A DNA stretch of 64,000 nucleotides, taken from NCBI RefSeq assembly GCF_002101735.1, contig NZ_LQPE01000166.1, forward strand, positions 47,764 through 111,763, read 5' to 3'. Under the pieces are notes generated by a model, which saw nothing but the letters and a program-made list of their open reading frames with translations, was not told the DNA's origin and ran no database searches. Each line of letters begins with the position of its first letter. Within the stretch, counting starts at the first letter, position 1. Shown one piece after another: positions 41,397-50,175 of the stretch. The translations under genes were made by a program, and so were the position numbers. The DNA is from Mycobacterium kyorinense. GTDB lineage: Bacteria > Actinomycetota > Actinomycetes > Mycobacteriales > Mycobacteriaceae.

Positions 41397-43070
41397 ATGC
41401 CTAACCTGTTGGACCCGTTCGGGGCCGTGGCAAAAGCGCAGCAGTATGCGTCGCGCGGCCTGGCCGAACTGCACTACGTGCGCAAGATCTTCGAAGCGGG
41501 CGGGTTCCCGATCGAGCCGCCGCAGAACGTCGCGGCGATGGTCAACGACATCCGCAAGTGGGGCGAGATCGGCATGCTGCCGGCGCTGCACGCGCGGCGC
41601 ACTCCGGACAAGGTGGCGATCATCGATGACGACGGCGAGTTCACCTGGAAGGAACTCGACGACGCCGCCAACGCGGTCGCCCACGGTCTATTGGACAAGG
41701 GCGTCAAGGGCGGTGACGGTGTCGCGATCCTGGCCCGCAACAGCCGGTGGTTCGCCATCGCGGAGTATGGGTGCGCGCGGGTCGGCGCCCGCATCATCTT
41801 GCTGAACAGTTCGTTCTCCGGCCCGCAGATCAAGGAGGTGTCGGAGCGCGAAGACGCCAAGCTGATCATCTACGACGACGAGTACACCGAAGACGTCAGC
41901 AAGGCCGAACCGCCGCTGGGCAAGCTGCGGGCGCTGGGCACCAACCCCGACTCGGACAAGGATTCGGGCAGCACGGACGAGACGCTCGCCGATCTGATCG
42001 GACGCAGCAGCGGCACGCCGGCGCCCAAGGCCAGCAAGCACTCGTCGATCATCATCTTGACGAGCGGCACAACCGGCACCCCGAAGGGCGCCAACCGCAG
42101 CACCCCACCGACCCTGGCGCCGATCGGCGGGATCCTGTCGCATGTCCCGTTCAAGGCCGGCGAGGTGACGGCGCTGCCCGCGCCGATGTTCCACGCGCTG
42201 GGCTTCCTGCACGCCACCATCGGCGCGTTTCTGGGTTCGACACTGGTGCTCCATCGCAAGTTCAAGCCGCCGCAGGTGCTGGAAGACATCGAAAAGCACA
42301 AAGTGACGGCGGTCGTGGTCGTGCCGGTGATGTTGGCGCGGATGCTCGACGCGTTGGAAAAGATGGACAAGAAGCCGGACCTGTCGAGCTTGCGGATCAT
42401 CTTCGTGTCCGGCTCCGCGCTGAACGCCGATGTGGCCGAACGGGCGCTCAAGGACTTCGGGCCGGTGGTCTACAACATGTACGGTTCCACCGAGATCGCG
42501 TTCGCGACGATCGCGGAACCCAAGCATTTGCAATACAATTCGTCGACGGCCGGGCCGGTGGTCAAAGGGGTGCGGGTCAAGATCTTCGACGAGAACGGCA
42601 AGGAGCTACCGCAGGGCGAGGTCGGCCGCATCTTCGTAGGCACCAGCTTTCCGTTCGAGGGCTACACCGGCGGCGGGGGCAAGCAGATCATCGACGGGAT
42701 GTTGTCGTCGGGCGACGTGGGCTATTTCGACGAGAAAGGCCTGCTGTACATCAGTGGCCGTGACGACGAGATGATTGTCTCCGGCGGTGAGAACGTCTTC
42801 CCCGCCGAAGTCGAGGATTGCATCAGCGGGCATCCGGATGTGGTGGAGGCCACGGCTATTGGCGTCGAGGACAAGGAGTGGGGCCACCGATTGCGCGCGT
42901 TCGTCGTCAAGAAGGAAGGCGCCGACATCGACGAGGACACCATCAAGAAGTACGTGAAAGATCAGTTGGCCAAGTACAAGGTGCCGCGCGAAGTGATCTT
43001 CCTCGACGAGTTGCCGCGCAATCCCACGGGCAAGATCCTCAAGCGCGAGCTTCGCGAGATGGACGCCTAG
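41397..43070 (+). CDS. fadD2: Fatty-acid-CoA ligase FadD2
   Basis: This 557-residue AMP-forming acyl-CoA synthetase starts at ATG 41397 (MPNLLDPFGAVAKAQQYASR). The AMP-binding motif is IIILTSGTTGTPKGANRSTP, the A5-type motif is YNMYGSTEIAF, then GYFDEKGLLYISGRDDEMIV, GGENVFPAEVE, and the catalytic Lys near the end in LPRNPTGKILKRELREMDA. It activates long-chain fatty acids for beta-oxidation or complex lipids. It is convergent with the DinB-like gene and near fadE6, as for Rv0270/Rv0271c. Confidence 0.93.
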   Translation: MPNLLDPFGAVAKAQQYASRGLAELHYVRKIFEAGGFPIEPPQNVAAMVNDIRKWGEIGMLPALHARRTPDKVAIIDDDGEFTWKELDDAANAVAHGLLDKGVKGGDGVAILARNSRWFAIAEYGCARVGARIILLNSSFSGPQIKEVSEREDAKLIIYDDEYTEDVSKAEPPLGKLRALGTNPDSDKDSGSTDETLADLIGRSSGTPAPKASKHSSIIILTSGTTGTPKGANRSTPPTLAPIGGILSHVPFKAGEVTALPAPMFHALGFLHATIGAFLGSTLVLHRKFKPPQVLEDIEKHKVTAVVVVPVMLARMLDALEKMDKKPDLSSLRIIFVSGSALNADVAERALKDFGPVVYNMYGSTEIAFATIAEPKHLQYNSSTAGPVVKGVRVKIFDENGKELPQGEVGRIFVGTSFPFEGYTGGGGKQIIDGMLSSGDVGYFDEKGLLYISGRDDEMIVSGGENVFPAEVEDCISGHPDVVEATAIGVEDKEWGHRLRAFVVKKEGADIDEDTIKKYVKDQLAKYKVPREVIFLDELPRNPTGKILKRELREMDA

Positions 43071-43073
43071 GCT

Positions 43074-43171
43074 GGCGCGAGCCACTTTTCCGGCGCGAGC
43101 CACTTTCTGGCGCGAGCGTGCGTGTCCCAGTGACGTGCGGAAAATTCCCGGATCTGCGCACGCTCAGCCAG
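43074..43171. repeat. Direct and inverted repeats between fadD2 and the DinB-like gene
   Basis: GGCGCGAGCCACTTT occurs at 43074-43088 and 43092-43106, with a third partial copy TGGCGCGAG at 43108. The third copy opens an inverted repeat: CTGGC...GAGCGTGCG (43107-43122) pairs with CGCACGCTC...GCCAG (43157-43171), 14 bp in two blocks. It lies between convergent stops, so it is probably a terminator or a member of a dispersed intergenic repeat. Confidence 0.6.
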
Positions 43172-43173
43172 GT

Positions 43174-43680
43174 CTAGCCGTCGAATCCCGTTGCGCCGTC
43201 GAGCTGTTCGCGCAAGATGTCCAGCTGTCCGGTGTGGCGGGCGGTTTCTTCGATCATGTGCACGTAGATCCACCGCAGCGAGACACGGCCGAAGCGGCGG
43301 TGCGGCACGGTGTGCTCCAGCGGATACTTGCCTGCGATGCGTCGCGATTCCTCACACTGCGCTTGGTATTCCGTAATCAGCGCGTCCAGCGACTCCCCGG
43401 GAAGGAACTCGAACTCCCATGACCGCTCGTGCAGGCGGCGGTTGTCGTCGACCCGCTCTTGCAACAGCTGATCGAACCAGCCGTACTCCGCCCAGCGCAG
43501 GTGCTTGACCAATCCGCCCACCGTCGTCGGCGACGCGACGAGGTGACGTCGAGCGTCGGCGTCGGACAGGCCGGAGACCTTGCGCACCACGATGTCTCGG
43601 TAATCGTCGAGGAACGATTCCAGAGTTTCCCGCTCGCCGGCATCGGCACAGTCGCGGCGATTGGGCGGGCCTTCAGTCAT
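43174..43680 (-). CDS. DinB/DUF664-family putative metal-dependent protein
   Basis: This 168-residue four-helix-bundle protein has likely metal-binding histidines in GLVKHLRWAEYGWFDQLL and IYVHMIEETARHTGQLDILR. Other marks are TLESFLDDYRDIVVRKVSGL and ESLDALITEYQAQCEESRRI. Actinobacterial members include mycothiol-dependent transferases; the substrate here is unknown. Both ends are bordered by GAGCGTGCG inverted repeats, and I do not recall it between fadD2 and fadE6 in M. tuberculosis, so it may be an inserted cassette. Confidence 0.82.
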   Translation of the reverse strand: MTEGPPNRRDCADAGERETLESFLDDYRDIVVRKVSGLSDADARRHLVASPTTVGGLVKHLRWAEYGWFDQLLQERVDDNRRLHERSWEFEFLPGESLDALITEYQAQCEESRRIAGKYPLEHTVPHRRFGRVSLRWIYVHMIEETARHTGQLDILREQLDGATGFDG

Positions 43681-43708
43681 TGAGAGCGAACCTAGCAGGG
43701 ATCAGGGC

Positions 43709-43820
43709 CTTGGCGCGACGGGTTATCGGCTGCCTGCGAGCGTGCGCAAAACCGGTGAAAACCTCGGCGTGTCGGCCGGCGACACGCACGCTCGCGCGGA
43801 AAAAGAGCGCTCGCGCCAAG
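43709..43820. repeat. Nested inverted repeat between fadE6 and the DinB-like gene
   Basis: The outer arms CTTGGCGCGA (43709-43718) and TCGCGCCAAG (43811-43820) enclose inner arms GCGAGCGTGCG (43736-43746) and CGCACGCTCGC (43785-43795). All are perfect. The inner sequence is the same as in the element at 43107-43165 on the other side of the DinB-like gene. Confidence 0.6.
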
Positions 43821-43827
43821 AGCGGGG

Positions 43828-46002
43828 CTACGGGTCGCGGGGGAGGCCCAGCAGCCGCTCGGCGATGATGTTGAGCTGCACCTCCGAGGTGCCGCCGTAA
43901 ATCGTGGTGGCTCGGCTGGCCAGCAGATACTCCGCCCACTTGCCGGGCAGCTGATCGGGATCCCCGATCGCGGCGTCGGTGCCGAAGGTGGACACCGCGA
44001 ATTCGGCGTAGCCCTGGCCGGTGCGCATCGACAGCAGCTTGGAGATGGCCGCCGACGGCATCGCGTCGCCGCCGGCCAGCGTCAGCAGTGTCGAGCGCAT
44101 GTTGAGCACCTTGGCGGCATGCCCCTCGGCGATCAACTGGCCCGCCCGGTTCTGCGCGACCTGGTCGAACTGGCCGTCGCGGATGAACTCCACGAACCCC
44201 TCCAGGTTGGCCAGGAACGGCGCCTCGCTGCTGCCGATCGAAACCCGTTCGGCGGTCAGCGTATTGCGGCTGACCTCCCAGCCGCGATTCACCTCGCCGA
44301 GCACCAGCTCGTCGGGCACGAACACGTCGTCGATGAAGACGGTGTTGAACATCGCGCCGCCGGTGAGCTCGCGCAGCGGCTTTACTTCCACGCCTTCGCT
44401 TTTCATGTCCAGCAGGAAGTAAGTGATGCCGTTGTGTTTCGGTGCCGACGGGTCGGTGCGCGCCAGCAGCGCCCCCCACTGCGAGAACTGCGCGGCGGTG
44501 GTCCAGATCTTCTGCCCGGTGATGCGCCAGCCGCCGTCGGCCCTGGTCGCCTTCGTGCTCAACCCGGCCAGATCGGATCCGGCGCCCGGCTCGGAAAACA
44601 GCTGACACCAGATCATTTCGCCGCGGAACGTCGGCGGCAGGAACCGCTGCTTCTGTTCCTCGGTGCCGAACGCGACGATCGACGGCACAATCCACGAAGC
44701 GATGCCGATCGGCGGGCGCTTGACCCGCCCCGCCTCGAACTCCTGGGCGATGATGATCTGCTCGACCGGTCCGGCGGCGCGGCCCCACGGCTTCGGCAGA
44801 TACGGCAACACCCAGCCGCCCTCGGCGATCGCGACGGTGCGCTGGTCGCGGGGCATCGCCTTGAGCGTGGCCACCTCGCCGCGGATCTGCTCCCGCAGCT
44901 TCTCGGTGTCCGGATCCAAGTCGATGTTGAGTTTGCGCATCCCGGTGCTGGTCGCGGTGTCGACCACTCGCTGGGGGTAGTCGGTGCGGCGGCCGAAGGA
45001 CGCGGCCAGGATCAGCGCGCGCCGGTAATACACGTTGGTGTCGTGCTCCCAGGTGAACCCGATGCCGCCGTGCACCTGGATGCAATCCTGGGTGCAGCGC
45101 TGCGCGGCTGCCGGAGCCAAAGTCGCCGCTACCGCCGCCGCGAATTCGACTGCGGGACTGGCCTCGTCGAGCGCGCGGGCGGCATCCCACACCGCCGCGG
45201 TGGCCCGTTCGGTGTCGGCGACCATCTCCGCGCACTTGTGCTTGACGGCCTGGAACTGGCCGATCGGCCTGCCGAACTGTTCGCGGATCTTGGCGTACTC
45301 CGACGCGGTGTCGGTGGCCCACCGCGCGACGCCGACGGCCTCCGCCGAGAGCAGTGTCGACATCAGCGAATGGGCGGTGGTCATGGACAGGTTGCTGAGC
45401 ACGGCGTCGTCAGCGACTTCGACGGCGTTGGCACGCACATGAGCGATCGGGCGCAGCGGGTCGACGCTCTTGACCGGTTCGATCTCGAGTTGGTCGGCGT
45501 GCAGCACCACCCATTCCTCGCCGCTGTCGATGGCCACCGGCAACACCAGCACCGACGCCTGGGCCGCCGCGGGCACCGCCCGGACCTCGCCGCGGATCAC
45601 CAACCCGTCACCGTGGCGGGTGGCGGTCAGGCCGGGGCCCAGCGCGTAGGCGGCGATAGCCGCACCCGACGCCAGCTCGCCCAGCACCTTGGCGTCCGGG
45701 TCGTGCGCGGAGATCAGCGCGCTGGCGACCGCCGACGGGACGAACGGCCCCGGCACCGCGCCGTAACCGAACTCGGCGAGCACCACCGCCAATTCGAGGA
45801 TGCCAAAGCCTTGGCCGCCAACGGATTCCGCCAAGTGCACGCCCTGCAAGCCCTGTTCGGCCGCGGCCTGCCAGTACGGCGGGGGATTGTCGATCGGTGT
45901 TTCCAGCGCGGCGTGCAAAACCTCCGACGGCGCTACCCGCGCCACCAGGGACCGCACCGAGTCGGCCAAGTCTTGATGCTCAGGAGTAATCGCGATCGGC
46001 AT
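43828..46002 (-). CDS. fadE6: Acyl-CoA dehydrogenase FadE6, two-domain
   Basis: This 724-residue protein contains two acyl-CoA dehydrogenase modules in tandem. The first (1-350) begins MPITITP-like (MPIAITPEHQDLADSVRSLV) and contains AEFGYGAVPGPFVPSAVASA and TQDCIQVHGGIGFTWEHDTN. The second (about 365-724) has IIIAQEFEAGRVKRPPIGIA, SEPGAGSDLAGLSTKATRAD, WRITGQKIWTTAAQFSQWG and ATTIYGGTSEVQLNIIAERL. Such fused heteromer-like FadEs act on unusual acyl-CoAs, often sterol or branched side chains; the substrate is unknown. It matches Rv0271c. Confidence 0.92.
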   Translation of the reverse strand: MPIAITPEHQDLADSVRSLVARVAPSEVLHAALETPIDNPPPYWQAAAEQGLQGVHLAESVGGQGFGILELAVVLAEFGYGAVPGPFVPSAVASALISAHDPDAKVLGELASGAAIAAYALGPGLTATRHGDGLVIRGEVRAVPAAAQASVLVLPVAIDSGEEWVVLHADQLEIEPVKSVDPLRPIAHVRANAVEVADDAVLSNLSMTTAHSLMSTLLSAEAVGVARWATDTASEYAKIREQFGRPIGQFQAVKHKCAEMVADTERATAAVWDAARALDEASPAVEFAAAVAATLAPAAAQRCTQDCIQVHGGIGFTWEHDTNVYYRRALILAASFGRRTDYPQRVVDTATSTGMRKLNIDLDPDTEKLREQIRGEVATLKAMPRDQRTVAIAEGGWVLPYLPKPWGRAAGPVEQIIIAQEFEAGRVKRPPIGIASWIVPSIVAFGTEEQKQRFLPPTFRGEMIWCQLFSEPGAGSDLAGLSTKATRADGGWRITGQKIWTTAAQFSQWGALLARTDPSAPKHNGITYFLLDMKSEGVEVKPLRELTGGAMFNTVFIDDVFVPDELVLGEVNRGWEVSRNTLTAERVSIGSSEAPFLANLEGFVEFIRDGQFDQVAQNRAGQLIAEGHAAKVLNMRSTLLTLAGGDAMPSAAISKLLSMRTGQGYAEFAVSTFGTDAAIGDPDQLPGKWAEYLLASRATTIYGGTSEVQLNIIAERLLGLPRDP

Positions 46003-46044
46003 CGCCTTGCCCTGCCTTTCGTAGGGGCGCCTGTCCCCCTCAAT

Positions 46045-47016
46045 CTAATAACCGGTCGGTTGATTGACTACATGGGCCAGCTGCTGCCCGTCCCGCAGCC
46101 GACAGCAGTTGGCGACGGCCTCGATCAGGTAGCGCCGCATGGTGTCGGCGGTGTACCAACTGACGTGCGGCGTCAGCACCACGTTGTCCAGGCGCAGTAG
46201 CGGGTTGTCCGGCGGCACCGGCTCGACGGCGAACACGTCGAGCCCGGCGGCCGCCAACCCGTTGCTGCGCAGGGCGTCCACCAGGGCCGCCTCGTCGATG
46301 AGCTCGCCGCGCGACGTGTTGACCAATACCGCGCCCGGCTTCATGGCGGCCAGCTGGTCGCGGCCGAGCAGGTGGTGCGTCGAGGCCGTCAACGGCAGGT
46401 GCAGCGACACGATGTCGCTGGCGGCCAGCAGCTCCGCCAGCGTTCGCCAGCCCGGCAACCCGTCGTCGCGGGTGCTGGTGTGCAGCACCGTCGCACCCAT
46501 CGCGGCGACGATTTGGCCGACGTGCTTGGCGATGTTGCCGTAGCCGACCAGCCCGACTGTGCAGCCGCCGATGTCGCGCACCGTTTCGCCCAGCTGCGGA
46601 TCGGACGGCCAGCCGCGCCCTTCGCGGGTGAGCCGGTCGAGCACCGGCAGCCGGCGCAGTGCGGCCAGCATCAGCAGCACCGCGCCCTCTGCCACCGACG
46701 GCGCGTTGGCGCCCGGCATGTTGGCCACCGCGATGCCCAGCTCGGTCGCGGCCTGCACGTCGATGGTGTTTACCCCGGCACCGAGTTTGTGCACCAGCCG
46801 CAGCTTGGGCGCGCCGCGCAGGTCGTCGCCCGACAGCGGCCGCAGCACGTGCCAGATCACCTCGGCGTCGGGCAGCTCGTGGTAGAAGGCGTTGTCGTCA
46901 TCACCCGCGCACCAGCGGATGTCGAGCCAGCCACCTTCGGGCGCAACGAAATCCAGCACCTGCGGCCCCGGGACGAAGTGCGCGAGGACTCTCAGCGCCA
47001 CCTTTTGGCAATCCAC
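46045..47016 (-). CDS. D-2-hydroxyacid dehydrogenase family protein
   Basis: This 323-residue NAD(P)-dependent dehydrogenase has the Rossmann motif GLVGYGNIAKHVGQIVAAMG, then DIVSLHLPLTASTHHLLG, the catalytic Arg in LVNTSRGELIDEAALVDAL, the Glu region VFAVEPVPPDNPLL and catalytic His in LTPHVSWYT. It interconverts a 2-hydroxyacid and 2-ketoacid. Its start (ATG 47016) overlaps the hydrolase gene's stop at 46992 by 25 bp; GTG 47001 is an alternative. It is probably co-transcribed with the hydrolase and TetR gene. It is not at this place in M. tuberculosis as far as I recall. Confidence 0.85.
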   Translation of the reverse strand: MDCQKVALRVLAHFVPGPQVLDFVAPEGGWLDIRWCAGDDDNAFYHELPDAEVIWHVLRPLSGDDLRGAPKLRLVHKLGAGVNTIDVQAATELGIAVANMPGANAPSVAEGAVLLMLAALRRLPVLDRLTREGRGWPSDPQLGETVRDIGGCTVGLVGYGNIAKHVGQIVAAMGATVLHTSTRDDGLPGWRTLAELLAASDIVSLHLPLTASTHHLLGRDQLAAMKPGAVLVNTSRGELIDEAALVDALRSNGLAAAGLDVFAVEPVPPDNPLLRLDNVVLTPHVSWYTADTMRRYLIEAVANCCRLRDGQQLAHVVNQPTGY

Positions 47017-48113
47017 TTGGCGATCGTGTCAGCCTGCTCGCTGCGTGCTCCGGGAGTGGTGAAGTAATGGTCGGTGCTGATCGTGCACATCGACTTGTCG
47101 GTGCTGGCCAGCGCGCCGTAGATGCGCTGGGCATCCGAGGGGAAGACCCCGGTGTCGGCGTCGGCGTTGATGACCAGCGCGGGGCAGGTGATGCGCGCCA
47201 GATGCGGCTCGGCCCGGGTCTGCGCGGTCCGCAGGCTCCACATCCCCAGCCAGTTGTGCAGCGTGCAGGCGGCGGCGATGCCGTGCGCCGATCGGTTCGC
47301 CTTCGCCGGAATCCCGGCATAGCACATGTTGGCCTGGCGTCTGGTCGGCTCGATGGCCGGGTCGACCATCCGCGGATCGGCCCAGGTTCGCATCACGGTG
47401 AACGGCCGATCGGAAAACCCCGCCGCCCGTACGCGTTTCAGCTCCTTTTCGGCCCAATCGGTGATCGAGTGGTTACGGGCGACCTGCGCCGAGCGGTACC
47501 GCGCGACGAACTCCTCGGAAAACGGCGGACCGTTGCTTTCGTTGAACAGGTCCAGATCCGGATCGGTGGCGATGGGGTCGTTCTCGTCGACGACTGCCGC
47601 GTCCATCCATGCGGTCAGCACGTCGGGACGACCGGGGTGGGCTGCGCTGGCGATGTAGCCGTCCGCCGGCAGCAGCTCGGTCAACCCGCTGGCGGGCCGC
47701 ATGCCGGGCAGCGGGGTTACATTCGGCTCGACCGCCTGTGACTGGTAGGCCGCCATCAGCGAACCACCGCCTGAGTTGCCCAGCAGCACAATGGTTTCCA
47801 CACCCTGGACCTCGCGCAGCCACCGCACGCCGACCCCGATGTCAACCAGGGCGTGGTCGAGCAGGAAGCTGCTCTCGAAGCCGCGGAATCTGGTGTTCCA
47901 GCCGAGGAACCCGATACCGCGGGTCGCCATGTAGTCGGCGAGATAGTGTTCAGAGAAGTCGATTTGGTAGTGCGTGGCGATCATTGCCACCTTCGGCTTG
48001 CGACCCACGCCGCGGTGATACAGCCCCTGACAGGGGTTCCCGCCCGCGCCGGCGCGACGTGCGGTGGGCGAGGGCAGTCCGATGAACTCGCGAATCACTC
48101 CAGGGGTGGCCAT
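46992..48113 (-). CDS. Alpha/beta hydrolase (Rv0272c-like)
   Basis: This 373-residue protein starts at ATG 48113 (MATPGVIREFIGLPSPTARR), fixed by an AAGGAGGT site lying inside the end of the upstream TetR gene. The nucleophile elbow is LLGNSGGGSLMAAYQ (Ser in N-S-G-G). A C-terminal DADTGVFPSDAQRIYGAL gives the acid position, and ISTDHYFTTPGARSEQ holds the His. The substrate is unknown. The gap to the TetR stop is 1 bp, so tetR-hydrolase-dehydrogenase form an operon. Confidence 0.87.
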   Translation of the reverse strand: MATPGVIREFIGLPSPTARRAGAGGNPCQGLYHRGVGRKPKVAMIATHYQIDFSEHYLADYMATRGIGFLGWNTRFRGFESSFLLDHALVDIGVGVRWLREVQGVETIVLLGNSGGGSLMAAYQSQAVEPNVTPLPGMRPASGLTELLPADGYIASAAHPGRPDVLTAWMDAAVVDENDPIATDPDLDLFNESNGPPFSEEFVARYRSAQVARNHSITDWAEKELKRVRAAGFSDRPFTVMRTWADPRMVDPAIEPTRRQANMCYAGIPAKANRSAHGIAAACTLHNWLGMWSLRTAQTRAEPHLARITCPALVINADADTGVFPSDAQRIYGALASTDKSMCTISTDHYFTTPGARSEQADTIAKWIAKRWR

Positions 48114-48114
48114 C

Positions 48115-48762
48115 TCACGGGACCTCCTTGTAGTAGATGGCGCGGTAGAAGATGTTGGCCAGCGTGTTGATGCAAGCCTCGTCGTCTGGATCACCGGCCA
48201 CATACGCACGAGCGCCGCTGAGCTGCAGGTAGCAGAACTGGTTGAACATCGCCACGATCGCCACCGCGATCAGCTCCGGGTCGTCGTCGTCGCAGTACCC
48301 GTCGGCCTGTGCGCGTCGCACCGTTTCGGTGATGAAAGAGACCGGGACCGCGCAGATCTCGGCCCAGCACTGGGCGAAGTCGTCGCTGACCATCGCCAGC
48401 TGAGACACGCTGATCATCTCGGCGAGCCGGTTGCGATAGGTGTGCCAGTGTGCGGCCGCGGCTTCATGTGCCCGCTCGCGGTTGGAAAGCCCGTGCTGGA
48501 CGACGGTTTTCGCACGCTGATTGGCTTCGTCACGAAATCGCAGCGCCCACTCGCGGATCATCGCCTCTTTGGAGTCGTAGTAGTTGTAGAACGACGCCGT
48601 CGATCGGCCGGCTTCGGTGGCGATGTCGGCGATGGTGGCGGCCAGTATTCCTTTGCGCGCGATGACGGCCCGGGCCGCGGCGTCGATCGCGGCCTGCGTT
48701 CGCCGGCCGCGATGCGTGGGCAGTTCGGCGCGCTGGCCGGGCTGCTCGGACACGGTGTACAC
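48115..48762 (-). CDS. TetR-family regulator (Rv0273c-like)
   Basis: This protein has about 215 residues. The DNA-binding domain is GRRTQAAIDAAARAVIARKG, ILAATIADIATEAGRSTASF, YNYYDSKEAM. The open frame extends to 48849, but that start would place the operator-like palindrome at 48810-48831 inside the coding region. GTG 48762 is preceded by AGAGGAGG at good spacing and is preferred. It is divergent from the glyoxalase gene and leads the hydrolase-dehydrogenase operon, which it probably represses together with itself. Confidence 0.85.
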   Translation of the reverse strand: MYTVSEQPGQRAELPTHRGRRTQAAIDAAARAVIARKGILAATIADIATEAGRSTASFYNYYDSKEAMIREWALRFRDEANQRAKTVVQHGLSNRERAHEAAAAHWHTYRNRLAEMISVSQLAMVSDDFAQCWAEICAVPVSFITETVRRAQADGYCDDDDPELIAVAIVAMFNQFCYLQLSGARAYVAGDPDDEACINTLANIFYRAIYYKEVP

Positions 48763-48809
48763 CGGCGACGCCTCCTCTTGCTGCGACCCATGCGACCCCT
48801 GGAAGAGAG

Positions 48810-48831
48810 CTGAATCTGATGTTAGATTCAG
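48810..48831. promoter_or_regulatory. Likely TetR operator
   Basis: CTGAATCT (48810-48817) and AGATTCAG (48824-48831) are perfect 8-bp arms with a 6-nt spacer; a further GATTCAG copy overlaps to 48837. The element lies between the divergent TetR (start 48762) and glyoxalase (start 48890) genes, where autoregulation is expected. Confidence 0.7.
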
Positions 48832-48889
48832 ATTCAGTTCTTCGTGCACGGATCAGCGATACGCGCGCCGACCGACGGGAGCCCGGCAG

Positions 48890-49465
48890 ATGATCAAGCC
48901 GCACAACCCCAACTCCGAATTCGAACTCGGTGGGATCAACCATGTCGCGCTGGTGTGTTCGGACATGGCCCGCACTGTCGACTTCTACAGCAACATCCTC
49001 GGCATGCCGTTGGTCAAATCGCTGGATCTGCCCGGCGGTCAGGGGCAGCACTTCTTCTTCGACGCCGGCAACGGTGACTGCGTCGCGTTCTTCTGGTTCG
49101 CCGACGCGCCGAACCGGGTCCCGGGTGTGTCGTCGCCGGCCGCCATTCCCGGGATCGGGGACATCACCAGCGCCGTCAGCACGATGAACCACCTGGCCTT
49201 TCACGTTCCGGCCGAAAAATTCGACGACTACCGAAAGCGGCTCAAAGAAAAGGGCGTCCGGGTCGGTCCGGTGCTCAACCACGACGAGAGCGAGATGCAG
49301 GTCTCGGCGACGCTGCACCCCGGTGTCTACGTGCGATCGTTCTACTTCCAGGACCCCGACGGCATCACACTCGAGTTTGCCTGCTGGACAAAGGAATTCA
49401 GCGGCAGCGACGCGAAGGCGGTGCCGAAGACGGCGGCCGATCGCCGAGTGCCGGTCGGTAACTAG
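48890..49465 (+). CDS. Glyoxalase/extradiol dioxygenase superfamily protein (Rv0274-like)
   Basis: This 191-residue vicinal-oxygen-chelate fold protein shows GGINHVALVCSDMARTVDFY with the first metal His, FFDAGNGDCVAFFWF, MNHLAFHVPAEKFDDYRKRL with a second His, and YFQDPDGITLEFACW with the Glu ligand. The reaction is unknown. ATG 48890 follows GACGGGAGCC. It is convergent with the next TetR gene, whose stop overlaps by 4 bp. Confidence 0.87.
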   Translation: MIKPHNPNSEFELGGINHVALVCSDMARTVDFYSNILGMPLVKSLDLPGGQGQHFFFDAGNGDCVAFFWFADAPNRVPGVSSPAAIPGIGDITSAVSTMNHLAFHVPAEKFDDYRKRLKEKGVRVGPVLNHDESEMQVSATLHPGVYVRSFYFQDPDGITLEFACWTKEFSGSDAKAVPKTAADRRVPVGN

Positions 49466-50109
49466 TCTCGGTACAGCGCCGGGTCGGCCAGTTCGTCGAG
49501 CAGCGCCGCCAGGTGGTCGACGAGTTGCCCGGAATCCAGCCGCACCTCGCCGGCCAGCCAGGCGCTCAGTGTTTGCCCGACACCACCGACCACGAAATGC
49601 GCGGTGGCGGTGATCCGGTCGTTGCGCTGCATCCTCAGTGCGGCACCGGCGTGCTGGCCGGACAACATCGCGAACAGCGCGCTGGACTCCTCGCGTTTGC
49701 GCACCAGGACCGCGTTGGCCGGCTGCGAGCTGAACAGCAAACGCCCCACCCGCGGGTCGCCGTCGATGGTCCGGACGATGTTGGCCATGCCGGCGCGGGT
49801 CTGCTCCTCGGGTGGCGCCGCGGCCACCGCCGCCTGGGTGGTGGCGGCCAGATCGGCAATCACCCAGTCAAAGACGGCGCCGACGAAGTCGTCCTTGTTG
49901 GCGAAGCTCTCGTAGAAGTAGCGAGCTGCCACCCCGGCGCGACGGCACACGGCCCGCACAGTCAGCTCGGGCGGATCCTGCTGATCGGCGCCCAGCAAAT
50001 CCAGACCGGCCCCCAGTAATCGGCTGCGGCGCGCAGCGAGCCGCTCGGCGGGATCGACGCCCCGATACGGCCGCACGCTCGTCGTCTCCGTCGGGGCCAT
50101 GGCCACCAT
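49462..50109 (-). CDS. TetR-family regulator (Rv0275c-like)
   Basis: This protein has about 215 residues from ATG 50109 (MVAMAPTETTSVRPYRGVDP); ATG 50100 is also possible, and the open frame runs to 50160. The DNA-binding part is RLAARRSRLLGAGLDLLGAD, LTVRAVCRRAGVAARYFYES. The C-terminal domain ends in VGGVGQTLSAWLAGEVRLDS. It is divergent from the DUF2236 gene at 50176, which is its most likely target. Confidence 0.83.
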   Translation of the reverse strand: MVAMAPTETTSVRPYRGVDPAERLAARRSRLLGAGLDLLGADQQDPPELTVRAVCRRAGVAARYFYESFANKDDFVGAVFDWVIADLAATTQAAVAAAPPEEQTRAGMANIVRTIDGDPRVGRLLFSSQPANAVLVRKREESSALFAMLSGQHAGAALRMQRNDRITATAHFVVGGVGQTLSAWLAGEVRLDSGQLVDHLAALLDELADPALYRD

Positions 50110-50175
50110 CTTGACATCGAAGTCGCCCGGGCGGCAATATCGGGAAACAGGCGTTCTCACAATTAGCGGGCAGGT

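Noticed and set aside
44119..46200. 693-codon plus-strand frame opposite fadE6
   Set aside because: Antisense shadow, rich in Arg/His/Gln.
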